Assembly (NCBI GenBank): GCA_031291415.1
Contig: JARLJB010000375.1
Location: 1 to 64,000 of the forward strand
Length of the DNA stretch: 64,000 nucleotides
Direction: 5' to 3'
From: Telmatospirillum sp.
GTDB taxonomy: Bacteria > Pseudomonadota > Alphaproteobacteria > Rhodospirillales > Magnetospirillaceae
Within the stretch, counting starts at the first letter, position 1, and each line of letters starts with the position of its first letter. The translations under genes were made by a program, and so were the position numbers. Positions 1 to 8,091 of this stretch are shown piece by piece. The notes beneath the pieces are model-generated. The model was not told the DNA's origin. It saw only the letters and a list, made by a program, of their open reading frames with translations, and searched no databases.

Positions 1-30
1 ACCCAAAACGCCTTCGGTCTCGGGGCCGCC

Positions 31-62
31 GAACGCGGGGGGATGGCCATCCCCCCGCGTTC
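31..62. terminator. Perfect 32-bp palindrome, terminator-like
   Basis: Positions 31-62 read identically on both strands, with GAACGCGGGG arms meeting at a central TGGCCA. Such a GC-rich hairpin could terminate a gene lying to the left of the window. There is no clear T-run, so the terminator role is inferred. Confidence 0.4.
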
Positions 63-108
63 ATCCTTACGGACAGACATTCTTACCAAATTTTCAAGAC
101 ACGATACG

Positions 109-215
109 CCGGGCGGGTTTCTCCGAAACCCTTGGCTACGCTCGCATAAGCTCGCGGGCCCGAGGGTGGGCCAACCAAGTTTCGATGAGTCACTCTCACC
201 GAAACTTGGTATAAC
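109..215. repeat. Dispersed 107-bp repeat, copy 1
   Basis: This stretch is the reverse complement of 45708-45814 with only five mismatches by eye, about 95% identity. It holds three nested inverted repeats: GGGTTT/AAACCC arms, a CTCGCATAAGCTCGCG segment, and ACCAAGTTTCG/CGAAACTTGGT arms at the right end. No coding capacity was recognised. The copy ends 9 bp before the start codon of the TetR gene and contributes a TATAAC at 210-215 that could act as a -10 box, so the repeat may supply that gene's promoter. It is probably a REP/MITE-like chromosomal repeat. Confidence 0.75.
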
Positions 216-223
216 ATCACCTC

Positions 224-817
224 ATGAACACGCAGTCGGAAAAGGGGCGGGGCCAGCCGGCCAGACGCAAGGAAATCGTCGAGGCGGCTCGTTTGATCGC
301 CGCCGAGCAAGGCTGGGCCGCAGTGACGGTGCGGGCCATTGCTGCGCGGATCGACTGCAGCGCCCCGGCGATCTATCAGTATTTTCGCGACAAGGATGCG
401 GTTCTGTCGGCGCTTGCGGCCGAGGGAAACATGCAACTCGATCTGGCCCTCGATCAGGCGATAACCGATGTCCACGGTCCGGCTAAACGGCTGCGGGCAA
501 TGCTGCGGACTCTATGGGATTATTCCCTCGACAATCGGGAAATCTGTGCGGTGATGTTCGGCTTCGAGGGGCAGACGGCCCATCCGGGCACAGCGACGGA
601 CGCGTTGGCTCCCGTGGCAATGGCTCATGCCGCGTCAGATCTTCTGGCCAAGCGAGGCAGTGGAGACAATGGCCAGGATCTTGCCGACCGGCTGGTCGCT
701 GTGACCTACGGTTTCATCGGCTTGACGGCGGGAGGAAATTTCCCCGGCGGCCGCGACCGGGCTTTTGCCCTGTTCACGGAGACTGTCGACACCTTGTTGA
801 AGGATGTCGGGCGTTAA
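224..817 (+). CDS. TetR/AcrR family transcriptional regulator
   Basis: A 197-residue protein with a typical TetR DNA-binding domain at about residues 15-65: 'RKEIVEAARLIAAEQGWAAV' then 'AIAARIDCSAPAIYQYF', the recognition helix ending in the hallmark Y-x-Y-F and followed by 'KDAVLSALAAEG'. The remaining helical part is the ligand-binding and dimerisation domain, resembling the TetR_C_33/WHG class. The effector is unknown. No target gene is adjacent: the next gene is a convergent XRE regulator. There is no good Shine-Dalgarno before the ATG at 224. A TATAAC about 9 bp upstream lies inside a dispersed repeat, so the mRNA may be nearly leaderless. Family assignment is secure, function unknown. 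Confidence 0.9.
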   Translation: MNTQSEKGRGQPARRKEIVEAARLIAAEQGWAAVTVRAIAARIDCSAPAIYQYFRDKDAVLSALAAEGNMQLDLALDQAITDVHGPAKRLRAMLRTLWDYSLDNREICAVMFGFEGQTAHPGTATDALAPVAMAHAASDLLAKRGSGDNGQDLADRLVAVTYGFIGLTAGGNFPGGRDRAFALFTETVDTLLKDVGR

Positions 818-871
818 ATTCCGTCGTCAGGGCCGGCCATCAAATATTTAACACAATAGAACGCGATCTGC

Positions 872-906
872 GTTCCATACGGAAGCGACAGGCCTCCGCA
901 TGGAAC
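872..906. terminator. Hairpin between convergent regulators
   Basis: GTTCCATACGGA at 872-883 pairs with TCCGCATGGAAC at 895-906, 11 of 12 pairs, in the gap between two convergent genes. It is placed to act as a bidirectional terminator. No U-tract follows, so this is inference. Confidence 0.45.
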
Positions 907-991
907 GATCGTATCCTCCGCGGTCCACACTTATCGCGTGAACCACCGCTCTTTCGCGCCGCAAAAAAAACGCCGCAGTCTACCAGATCGG

Positions 992-1387
992 TCAAACCGT
1001 TTCCGCCGCCAGAACCCGGGCCAACTGGCTCAGTGCGTCCTGATGGCGTTCGTTGACGATGCTGGAAAAATTGCGGGCCAACTCAAGACACATGCGCTGG
1101 CGAGGCGAGAGATCGCTGCTGTGGTCGTTGTTCAGGCCGTCGAAAAAATAGCCGACCGGAACACCGAGAACCTGCGAAATCTCATGCAGTCGGCCAGCCG
1201 AAATACGGTTGATACCGCGTTCGTATTTGTGGGCCTGCTGATAGGTGACGCCGATCAGGTCGGCCATCTGCTGTTGCGACAGCCCCAGCATGATCCGGCG
1301 TTCCCTGATTCTCGCCCCAACGTAGCGATCGGTGTCATTTGCTCTGTTGAGCGTCCGCGTCGGTTTTTTTTCGTCTGTTGTCGGCAT
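992..1387 (-). CDS. XRE family helix-turn-helix regulator
   Basis: A 131-residue protein with an HTH_3/Cro-CI domain at residues 22-80: 'VGARIRERRIMLGLSQQQMA', the helix-turn-helix 'QQQMADLIGVTYQQAHKYERG', then 'RISAGRLHEISQVLGVPVGYFFDG'. The C-terminal 50 residues form a short helical tail with no recognised sensor. This layout is very common in alphaproteobacteria, where such proteins act as small repressors. It faces the TetR gene across a hairpin. The promoter side (1388-2042) is AT-rich and holds an inverted repeat at 1535-1553 that could be its own operator. Family is clear; the regulated genes are unknown. Confidence 0.88.
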   Translation of the reverse strand: MPTTDEKKPTRTLNRANDTDRYVGARIRERRIMLGLSQQQMADLIGVTYQQAHKYERGINRISAGRLHEISQVLGVPVGYFFDGLNNDHSSDLSPRQRMCLELARNFSSIVNERHQDALSQLARVLAAETV

Positions 1388-2042
1388 GATCCTAAACTTA
1401 TTCCTAGTTGATTCCCGCGGTGGGGGGAGGAATGCCCGCTCTCCTCTGACTTACAGAAAGTTGATTATGCGGAAACCGCGTCTCAATCAACAAATTATTT
1501 ACAGTTGCCCAATTGTTCTACAACCAATTTTAACACAAATTACGACAATTTGTATGTATCTCACGGTCAGGAGATCTTCTTGCCTTCGGGCTTGGCGATC
1601 CGATTCTCTCCTTGCCAATCTAGCGAATAGCCAGGACTTGCGCGGAGTTCCGGTCCAACGCTGTCGCCGGTTGCCAACCTGCAGGTGAAAAAAAATACTC
1701 CAAGTTTAGCGTCGTCAGCCACATATCGCGACCAAGGCGCCATCAGCGACTATGACTTCAGATATATGCGTGGTCGGGATGGCTTCGGCGTCGATGGGCG
1801 GTCATCTGAAAGAGCGAACTGGTTCGTCGAAGAGCCAGAGCGTTTTTCTCCGATAATGGCCCAACCAATCCCGACATCGGGGCGCACGTGTTCCGGGGCG
1901 CCGGGAAAGCCCCACTATTGCGGTCTTGTTTGCTTGAGGGCGGCCCGGTGGGGACGACAATCCGGGCCAAGGCGGCCGTTTTCCCCTCGGGCCGCGCATC
2001 CTCGCGCCAACCATGGTGGTCGCGAGGATGCGCCAGCCAAGT
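1388..2042. other. Intergenic region, no convincing gene
   Basis: 655 bp between the XRE gene and phaR. Positions 1460-1600 are much more AT-rich than the surroundings and contain ACAAATT (1535-1541) and AATTTGT (1547-1553) as an inverted repeat, an operator candidate for the XRE regulator. The right part holds the phaR terminator hairpin. A weak GTG-started frame at 1685-2092 runs through the hairpin and into phaR and was not accepted. Confidence 0.5.
1994..2033. terminator. 13-bp perfect stem downstream of phaR
   Basis: GCGCATCCTCGCG (1994-2006) pairs perfectly with CGCGAGGATGCGC (2021-2033) around a 14-nt loop, just beyond the phaR stop codon. A terminator role is inferred from placement; no T-run is seen. 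Confidence 0.55.
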
Positions 2043-2645
2043 CTATTTCTGGGTTTTGTTCAGTGCGTCGAGCTGTTGCTGCATCACATTGAGCCGGCTT
2101 TGGAGTTCGGTGACCAGAGCCTCTGTCGCGCGAACGCCGTCGACGGCCTGTCCCGGGGTTGCCTGTCCCGGGGCGGCGGTGCCAGGGGCATTGTAGAATG
2201 GCTTGAACATTTTCATGGCGTTTTCGAAAAAGGCCATGTTTTGTTTGTTCATTTCTTCGATGGGATTAAATGGAAACAGCCCGCCGAGTGTCTGCTCGAC
2301 ATACTGGCGCATTTGTTCTTCGTTTCGAAGAAATGCTTGCATGCTGTATTCCAGATAACGGGGCACCAATCCGCCCAGCGAATCGCCATAAAAGCTGATG
2401 AGTTGGCGGAGAAACGGAATCGGCAGGAGGTTCTGGCCGCCCTTGCCCTCCTCCTCGACAATGATCTGGGTCAGCACCGAACGAGTGATGTCATCGCCGG
2501 TCTTGGCGTCATAGACCACGAAATCCATATTGTCTTTTACCATCTGGCAAAGATGGTCCAGCGTCACGTAGCTGCTTGTCGCGGTGTTGTAAAGGCGACG
2601 GTTGGCATATTTCTTGATCGTGATTGGCGTGGTTGCATTGTTCAT
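2043..2645 (-). CDS. phaR: Polyhydroxyalkanoate synthesis repressor PhaR
   Basis: A 200-residue protein beginning with the signature PhaR DNA-binding/PHB-accumulation region: 'ITIKKYANRRLYNTATSSYV' at about residues 8-27, 'DHLCQMVKD', then 'DFVVYDAKTGDDITRSVLTQ'. A conserved 'LIS.YGD...LVPRYLE.S' segment follows and the C-terminus is a Gln/Ala-rich coiled coil. PhaR represses phasin and PHA genes and is titrated by binding nascent PHB granules. Here it is divergent from the phaE-like/phaC genes, so the 130-bp gap is its probable operator region. A short duplicated GQATPGQA stretch precedes the coiled coil. The ATG at 2645 fits the family N-terminus exactly. Confidence 0.95.
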   Translation of the reverse strand: MNNATTPITIKKYANRRLYNTATSSYVTLDHLCQMVKDNMDFVVYDAKTGDDITRSVLTQIIVEEEGKGGQNLLPIPFLRQLISFYGDSLGGLVPRYLEYSMQAFLRNEEQMRQYVEQTLGGLFPFNPIEEMNKQNMAFFENAMKMFKPFYNAPGTAAPGQATPGQAVDGVRATEALVTELQSRLNVMQQQLDALNKTQK

Positions 2646-2775
2646 TGGATTTCTTTTCCCTACTGCGACCCTCCGGCACTTTAACAGATTTTTTCGGGAT
2701 TATAATGCCTCGCCGCACATAATCGCGCGGTCGTGCCTCTGGCCAATTCCGGAGGGCATCGATATACTTTTGGGG

Positions 2776-3180
2776 ATGACAGACGAGCCGGATTTGGAAC
2801 AGCTTGCGCGCCGCTATCTTGACCTTTGGCAGGAGCAGGCGGCGGCCGTTATCAACGACCCGGTGACGGCCGATGCAATGGGGCGGGCCTATGCCATTTT
2901 CGGCAAGGGTCTGGCGTCCTTTCTCGCCGCCGTCGTTCCGCCGGACGCACATGCGCAACAGGGAGCGACAGATACCGCCGATCATGCCAAGTCGCCAGGA
3001 ACGCCCGCCGCCACGTCCGGGGCCGCGCCCGTTGTTGCTGCATCTGATGGGGCAGGCTTCGGTGGCGCTGACCTCGCAGCTCGCGTTGCCGAGCTTGAGG
3101 AACGGATCCTTCGCCTGGAAACCGCAATTGGTGCCAGCGGCAGAAACGCTGCGCCGGCAACTGGCAAGCGTCGACGCTGA
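2776..3180 (+). CDS. Small PHA synthase-associated protein, PhaE/phasin-like
   Basis: A 134-residue protein from the ATG at 2776. The frame is open further upstream, but that part would overlap phaR and has no conserved look. Residues 1-60 are amphipathic helical ('LARRYLDLWQEQAAAVINDP' and 'YAIFGKGLASFLAAVV'). A low-complexity Ala/Gly/Pro linker follows, then a leucine-zipper-like end 'LAARVAELEERILRLETAI', the arrangement seen at the C-terminus of PhaE subunits and granule proteins. It lies directly before phaC and its last 197 nt overlap the phaC start in another frame. I infer a synthase partner or granule-surface protein. A true class III PhaE is much longer (about 350 residues), so the assignment is tentative. 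Confidence 0.65.
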   Translation: MTDEPDLEQLARRYLDLWQEQAAAVINDPVTADAMGRAYAIFGKGLASFLAAVVPPDAHAQQGATDTADHAKSPGTPAATSGAAPVVAASDGAGFGGADLAARVAELEERILRLETAIGASGRNAAPATGKRRR

Positions 3181-4222
3181 GGCGTTCGAGAAGGCGCTGC
3201 GGGCCGAAGCTTACCAGCGATTGGGCGACTTCCTGACCGGCATCGAGGCTTATCGGCGGCACCCTTACCACCGCGACTTGCCCGATGTCCCGGTCGTTTG
3301 GCAAGAGGGCTCGACCCGGCTGCTCGGCTATGGCGAGCCAGGGGCATCTGGTCCTGCCGTCCTTGTCGTTCCTTCCCTGATCAACCGTGGTTACATTCTC
3401 GATTTGACGGCGAAGCGCAGCTTCTTGCGCTATCTGGCCGGAAAAGGCATGCGACCGTTCCTCGTCGACTGGGACGCGCCCGGCGCCGAGGAAGCTGATT
3501 TTCATTTGACCGATTATGTCGATGGGCGTTTGGGGCGGGCTCTGGAGGTGGTTCTCGCCCATGCCGGCCGGCCGCTGGTGGTCGGCTACTGCATGGGCGG
3601 TCTGCTGGCCTTGGGTATTGCCCTGCTGCGCCAGGAGGCTGTTGGAGGCCTGGGATTGCTGGCGACGCCCTGGGACTTCCATGCGCCATCGGCGAGGGCG
3701 GCGCAGTTGATCGAAGGCATGCGTCCGGTTTTGACCGATGCCATCAACCAGACGGGGGGCTTGTCGGTCGATCTGTTGCAATCACTCTTCGCGACAGTCG
3801 GTCCAGCCGGCATCGAGCGGAAATTCCGAATGTTTGGCGGTCTGAAGCCGGGGAGCGTCCGGGCCAGAGATTTCGTCGCCCTTGAGGACTGGTTGAACGA
3901 TGGCGTGCCGCTGGTTCGTGGCGTGGCAGAGGAATGTCTGTTCGGCTGGTATGTCGAGAACCAGCCGGCGCGGGGCGAATGGCGGTTGGCCGGCGAGATC
4001 ATTTCACCCGCAGCCTTCCGCAAGCCGTGCCTGTCTTTGGTACCGGCCGCCGACCGTATCGTTCCACCGCAGTCGGCGCTGGCGCTGACCTCGACCATGA
4101 GCAAGGGGCGACACCGGTTGGTGGCTGGCGGGCACATCGGAATGATGACGGGGCGCAACGCGAAAGCCGACGCCTATGCTCATATGGCGAAATGGATATT
4201 TCACGTGAAGGGCGAAAGCTAG
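2984..4222 (+). CDS. phaC: Poly(3-hydroxyalkanoate) synthase, class III-like PhaC
   Basis: Polymerises hydroxyacyl-CoA monomers into PHA at the granule surface. About 412 residues from the ATG at 2984, chosen because the following 'RPGPRPLLLHL' is a typical synthase N-terminus. Upstream in-frame ATGs exist at 2873, 2891 and 2951. The alpha/beta-hydrolase core carries the lipase-like box G-Y-C-M-G-G with nucleophile Cys203, the acid Asp357 in 'PAADRIVPP' and His384 in 'GGHIGMM'. The length is close to class III/IV PhaC (about 355-400) rather than class I (about 590), consistent with a small PhaE-like gene just upstream. phaB follows. The first 197 nt overlap the upstream gene. Confidence 0.9.
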   Translation: MPSRQERPPPRPGPRPLLLHLMGQASVALTSQLALPSLRNGSFAWKPQLVPAAETLRRQLASVDAEAFEKALRAEAYQRLGDFLTGIEAYRRHPYHRDLPDVPVVWQEGSTRLLGYGEPGASGPAVLVVPSLINRGYILDLTAKRSFLRYLAGKGMRPFLVDWDAPGAEEADFHLTDYVDGRLGRALEVVLAHAGRPLVVGYCMGGLLALGIALLRQEAVGGLGLLATPWDFHAPSARAAQLIEGMRPVLTDAINQTGGLSVDLLQSLFATVGPAGIERKFRMFGGLKPGSVRARDFVALEDWLNDGVPLVRGVAEECLFGWYVENQPARGEWRLAGEIISPAAFRKPCLSLVPAADRIVPPQSALALTSTMSKGRHRLVAGGHIGMMTGRNAKADAYAHMAKWIFHVKGES

Positions 4223-4403
4223 GCTTTTTGCCCGCCATTCGTCAGAAGTGAGCGGATCAATGCGACCCGGAGACGTCGCCTCTGTCCAAAGATACACCTT
4301 TCGGTATTTTTGCCAGGTTGTTTTTCTCCCGAAGATTTACAATATTAGACAATCTCCAATAACCAACCGCAAGACCAATGCGGACAGCAAAGGGGAGCGA
4401 AAC

Positions 4404-5126
4404 ATGGGGCGAATTGCACTCGTTACAGGGGGAACTCGTGGTATCGGTCGGGCGATCAGCGTGGCGTTGCATAACGCCGGTTATCGGGTCGTCGCCAATT
4501 ACTTCGGCAATGAGGAGGCTGCCAGGCAGTTCACCGAGGAAACCGGAATTCCGGCCTACCGATTCGATGTTTCCAGTTTTCCGGAATGTGAGGTTGCCGT
4601 GCAGAAGATCGTCGCGGAGGTCGGGCCGATCGAGGTCGTTATCAACAATGCCGGTATTACCCGGGATTCCACCTTGCACCGGATGACCTACGATCAGTGG
4701 GAGGACGTTATTCATACGAATCTCACCTCTTGCTTCAATCTGGCGCGTCTGGTCATCGAATCCATGCGCGACCGCGGCTTTGGCCGGATCATCAACATCG
4801 GTTCGGTCAATGGTCAGGCCGGACAGTATGGTCAGGTCAACTATGCCGCTGCGAAGTCGGGCATCCATGGATTTACCAAGGCCCTGGCCCAGGAAGGCGC
4901 GGCAAAAGGTATCACCGTCAACGCGATCGCGCCCGGATACGTCGATACCGACATGGTCCGCTCGGTTCCTCATGCGGTGTTGGAAAAGATCATCTCGCGG
5001 ATTCCGGCCGGCCGACTGGGACATGCCGAGGACATCGCCCGCGGCGTGCTGTTCCTCGTGGCCGACGACGCCGACTTCATTACCGGCGCCACACTGTCGA
5101 TCAATGGCGGTCAACACATGTACTGA
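4404..5126 (+). CDS. phaB: Acetoacetyl-CoA reductase PhaB
   Basis: Reduces acetoacetyl-CoA to (R)-3-hydroxybutyryl-CoA with NADPH, giving the monomer for PhaC. It is a 240-residue short-chain dehydrogenase: 'VTGGTRGIGRAI' at residues 7-18 is the Rossmann motif, 'NNAG' follows near residue 82, and the catalytic Ser-Tyr-Lys set is in 'INIGSVNG' and 'YAAAKSG'. 'GYVDTDMVRSVP' and the 'SINGGQHMY' C-terminus are typical PhaB sequences. The ATG at 4404 has the strong ribosome site AAGGGGAGCG. It is 181 bp downstream of phaC on the same strand, with a good intrinsic terminator at 5160-5191. Confidence 0.95.
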   Translation: MGRIALVTGGTRGIGRAISVALHNAGYRVVANYFGNEEAARQFTEETGIPAYRFDVSSFPECEVAVQKIVAEVGPIEVVINNAGITRDSTLHRMTYDQWEDVIHTNLTSCFNLARLVIESMRDRGFGRIINIGSVNGQAGQYGQVNYAAAKSGIHGFTKALAQEGAAKGITVNAIAPGYVDTDMVRSVPHAVLEKIISRIPAGRLGHAEDIARGVLFLVADDADFITGATLSINGGQHMY

Positions 5127-5159
5127 TCTGTTCCCGTACCGGTGCTATCGTCTTTGAGT

Positions 5160-5191
5160 CCCCCGACCGGAGTTCCGGCCGGGGGATTTTT
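5160..5191 (+). terminator. Intrinsic terminator after phaB
   Basis: CCCCCGACCGG and CCGGCCGGGGG form an 11-position stem with one mismatch around AGTT, immediately followed by ATTTTT. This is a classical rho-independent terminator 33 bp after the phaB stop and 14 bp before the next start codon. Confidence 0.85.
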
Positions 5192-5204
5192 CCGGCGAGG
5201 AACC

Positions 5205-6113
5205 ATGTCACCGTCCTGGCGCGCCACGGTTGGCGGAATTGTTGCTCTATTTCTGTGGTCAACCTTGGCCCTGCTGTCGACACTTGCCGGACCGGTGCCG
5301 CCGTTCCAACTGGTCAGCATGGCTTTTGCCTTGGCAACTCTGATAGCCGTGGGCCTGTGGCTCTGGCGGCGGCAACCGCCGATGGTCGTGCTGAGGCAAC
5401 CGCCTGGCGCCTGGCTCCTCGGCGTCGGCGGCCTGTTCGGTTACCATTTTTTCTATTTCCTGGCTTTGCGGCTGGCGCCGCCGGTGGAAGCCAACCTGCT
5501 CAATTACCTTTGGCCGCTTCTCATTGTTTTGTTTTCGGCGTTTCTCCCCGGCCAGCGGTTTCGCCTGCGCCATCTCGCCGGTGCCGTGGCGGGACTGGGG
5601 GGCGCCGCGTTGCTGATCACCGGCGGCGGCGATGCCAGTTTTTCCGGCCGCTATGTGCCAGGTTATGCCGCAGCTGTCGTGTGCGGCGTGATCTGGGCCG
5701 GCTATTCGGTACTCAACCGTCGTTACAAAGACGTACCCAGCGATGCCGTCGGCGGGTTTTGCGGCGCCACGGCGCTGCTTGCTCTTGTCTTCCATCTGAT
5801 GTTTGAGGAAACGGTTTATCCCGTCGGCTGGCAATGGCTGGCTGTTGCCCTGCTGGGCCTGGGGCCGGTCGGCGCCGCGTTTTTTGTCTGGGATGGCGCC
5901 TGCAAGCATGGCGACATCCGGGCACTTGGAACGTTGGCATATGGGGTGCCGCTGGTTTCCAACGGGTTGCTGATCCTTGCCGGACGAGGCCATCTCAGCT
6001 GGCAATTGGCGGTGGCGGCGGCGCTGATCATCGGCGGGGCGATCCTGGGGGCCGGCGATCTCATGCATCGTCGTCGCCGAAAAGGCCCAGCAGACGCGCC
6101 AGCCTCGTCTTAA
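5205..6113 (+). CDS. EamA/DMT-family inner-membrane transporter
   Basis: A 302-residue integral membrane protein with about ten hydrophobic segments arranged as two EamA repeats, e.g. 'VGGIVALFLWSTLALLSTLA' near the N-terminus and 'LAVAAALIIGGAILGAGDL' at the end. Typical EamA features are 'EANLLNYLWPLLIVLFS' and 'GPVGAAFFVWDGACKHGDI', resembling the YedA/aromatic amino acid exporter branch. Substrate is unknown. The ATG at 5205 has GGCGAGGAA ahead of it; a longer frame starts inside the phaB terminator. Its 3' end overlaps the convergent antiporter gene by 53 bp. Confidence 0.85.
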   Translation: MSPSWRATVGGIVALFLWSTLALLSTLAGPVPPFQLVSMAFALATLIAVGLWLWRRQPPMVVLRQPPGAWLLGVGGLFGYHFFYFLALRLAPPVEANLLNYLWPLLIVLFSAFLPGQRFRLRHLAGAVAGLGGAALLITGGGDASFSGRYVPGYAAAVVCGVIWAGYSVLNRRYKDVPSDAVGGFCGATALLALVFHLMFEETVYPVGWQWLAVALLGLGPVGAAFFVWDGACKHGDIRALGTLAYGVPLVSNGLLILAGRGHLSWQLAVAAALIIGGAILGAGDLMHRRRRKGPADAPASS

Positions 6114-7839
6114 GCCGGTCCCACCCGTCGGGAGGCTTGGTCAACGGTTCAAGGGCGATGCCAACCGACAGAACCTTGCCGTCGCCGACCTCGCGGGCGA
6201 TCAGATCGACCGGACCGAAATGCAGGCGATCGCCGATCTCAAGGTCGGTATGAAATTCGCGACGGAACAAATCGCCCAGCGTGGTGGCACCGTCGTCGGT
6301 TTCCAAGGCAAGGGAATAGGTGTCACGGAGGGTTTGAACGGTGACCTCGGGAGCAATGACGAAGTCGCCATAGAGTCGTGCCTCGGTGTCGCTTTCGTCC
6401 TTCTGCCGGCCGAATATCTTGTCGAGGAGGGCGACCTGCTTCGGCGCGGCCAACAAATAGACCTGATCACCGGCTTGCATTTGTCGTGTCGTCGGTTCGA
6501 TCTTACCGCCCCGGCGCAGGAGCAGCGGACGGGCCCACCGGGGCAAGGCCCGGCCGCGCGCCGCCGGGCTGTCGGCGTGCACGCGATAGGTGATCAATTC
6601 GCGGTCGGACAGACCGGGAAGGTCGATCTCGATTCGATCGACCGGACCCGTCGTTTCGGGAACGATCAGGCCCAGCCAACGCGCCAGGGGCCGGACCGTC
6701 CAGCCCTGTAAGGCTAACGAAATGACGACGACCAAAAAAGACACTTCGAAAATGATCTCGCCTGACGCCACACCGGCTAACACCGGCATCATGGCCAGCA
6801 GGATGGAGACGGCACCGCGCAACCCGACCCAGGAGATGAAGACCCTTTCTCGAGCGCCAAACCGGAAAAAAGCCAGACAGCCGAACACGGCGATCGGCCG
6901 GGCGACAAAAATCAGGATTACGGCCAGTACCACACTTGGCACCACGACATCGGGAAAATGGCTGGGACGCGCCAGCAGGCCGAGCGCGACGAACATGCCG
7001 ATCTGCGCCAGCCAGGTAATCCCCTCTTGAAAACGGCGCACTGTGCCGGCCGCCTGCAGCCGCGCATTGCCGGCGACCAGTCCCGCCAGATAGGCGGCGA
7101 GAAAGCCGCTGCCACCCAAGAGGTTGGTCAGGGCGTAACCGGCAACTGTCAGTCCGATCACCGCGACCGGGTAAAGACCTTGTTCAAGTTTGATCCGGTT
7201 GACCACGAAAACGATGGCTACACCACCGCCCAGACCGAAGAGAACACCGCCACCCATCTGCAAAAGAAGATGGATGGCGATGCCCGACATGTCGGCGATC
7301 TGCCCTGTTCCCAGGACGCCGACCAGGGATAGGGCAAGCGCCGCGGCAACCGGATCGTTGGTCCCGGATTCCACCTCCAGCGTCGAGCGGACGCGGTCGC
7401 GAAGGGTCATGCCACCAACCCGCAACAGAAAGAACAGGGCGGCGGCGTCGGTCGAACTCAGTGTCGTTCCCAGGAGCAAGGCGACCGGCCAGTCGAGCCC
7501 CAGCAGCAGATGGGCTGGCAGGGCAACCAGCAAGGCGGTGAGGACGACACCGACCGTCGCCAGTGTGATGGCTGGGCCGGCAGCCTGACGGTAGTTCTTG
7601 AGGCTGGTGTGAAAACCGCTGTCGAAGAGGATCACGCTGAGCGCCGCGCTGCCGATCAGGAAGGCGCTCGGGACATCGGTCAGAGTAATGCCACCCGGCC
7701 CATCTTTGCCGGCCAGCAGCCCGATTGCCAGAAACAGCAGCAACAACGGCGCGCCGGCGCGAAACGCCAGCACGCTGGTGAAGACACTGGCCACCACCAG
7801 ACCGGCGCAGATCAGGATGATCAGGTTGATATCGTCCAT
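6061..7839 (-). CDS. K+/H+ (or Na+/H+) antiporter, NhaP2/CvrA type
   Basis: A 592-residue protein of the CPA1 family. Residues 1-390 hold about 12 membrane segments including the ion-site regions 'LGTTLSSTDAAALFFLLR' and 'ESGTNDPVAAALAL' (family Asp in the ND pair) and 'FISWVGLRGAVSILLA'. A cytoplasmic RCK_C/TrkA-C-like domain follows ('GLSDRELITYRVHADSPAAR...MQAGDQVYLLAAP', about 400-475), then a CorC/HlyC-like transporter-associated domain to the end ('TTLGDLFRREFH...GDRLHFGPVDLIAREVGDGKV'). This three-part order is that of NhaP2/CvrA K+/H+ antiporters, which protect against potassium overload and low osmolarity. The 3' end overlaps the convergent transporter. Confidence 0.92.
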   Translation of the reverse strand: MDDINLIILICAGLVVASVFTSVLAFRAGAPLLLLFLAIGLLAGKDGPGGITLTDVPSAFLIGSAALSVILFDSGFHTSLKNYRQAAGPAITLATVGVVLTALLVALPAHLLLGLDWPVALLLGTTLSSTDAAALFFLLRVGGMTLRDRVRSTLEVESGTNDPVAAALALSLVGVLGTGQIADMSGIAIHLLLQMGGGVLFGLGGGVAIVFVVNRIKLEQGLYPVAVIGLTVAGYALTNLLGGSGFLAAYLAGLVAGNARLQAAGTVRRFQEGITWLAQIGMFVALGLLARPSHFPDVVVPSVVLAVILIFVARPIAVFGCLAFFRFGARERVFISWVGLRGAVSILLAMMPVLAGVASGEIIFEVSFLVVVISLALQGWTVRPLARWLGLIVPETTGPVDRIEIDLPGLSDRELITYRVHADSPAARGRALPRWARPLLLRRGGKIEPTTRQMQAGDQVYLLAAPKQVALLDKIFGRQKDESDTEARLYGDFVIAPEVTVQTLRDTYSLALETDDGATTLGDLFRREFHTDLEIGDRLHFGPVDLIAREVGDGKVLSVGIALEPLTKPPDGWDRLKTRLARLLGLFGDDDA

Positions 7840-8091
7840 TCACCACCCGCGCAATCCAACAAGTTGAATGATGTCGGTCGACCAGGCATTGGTCAAAACC
7901 TTCTCGATCCGGTCGCCAAGGCCGGTTTCCCCGATCACTAAAACCACACGGAAAGAGAGATTCAGTTAGACATCACTCTCTTATTTCTGGCAAAAAGATC
8001 AAATTGGAGTCCGCCACCGCATTTTGGGGGCAGGCTTCTGGATTATAAGGCCGGTAGCCCTTGCGCCGCCGGAGGCGAGCATCCGTGCAGA

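Noticed and set aside
83-486. Overlapping 130-147-codon frames on both strands in the first 500 bp
   Set aside because: They cross the dispersed repeat and the TetR gene in other frames; the peptide they share with the 45.7-kb region reflects the DNA repeat, not a gene.
1685-2092. 135-codon GTG-started frame on the plus strand
   Set aside because: It passes through the phaR terminator hairpin and into phaR, with no recognisable domain.
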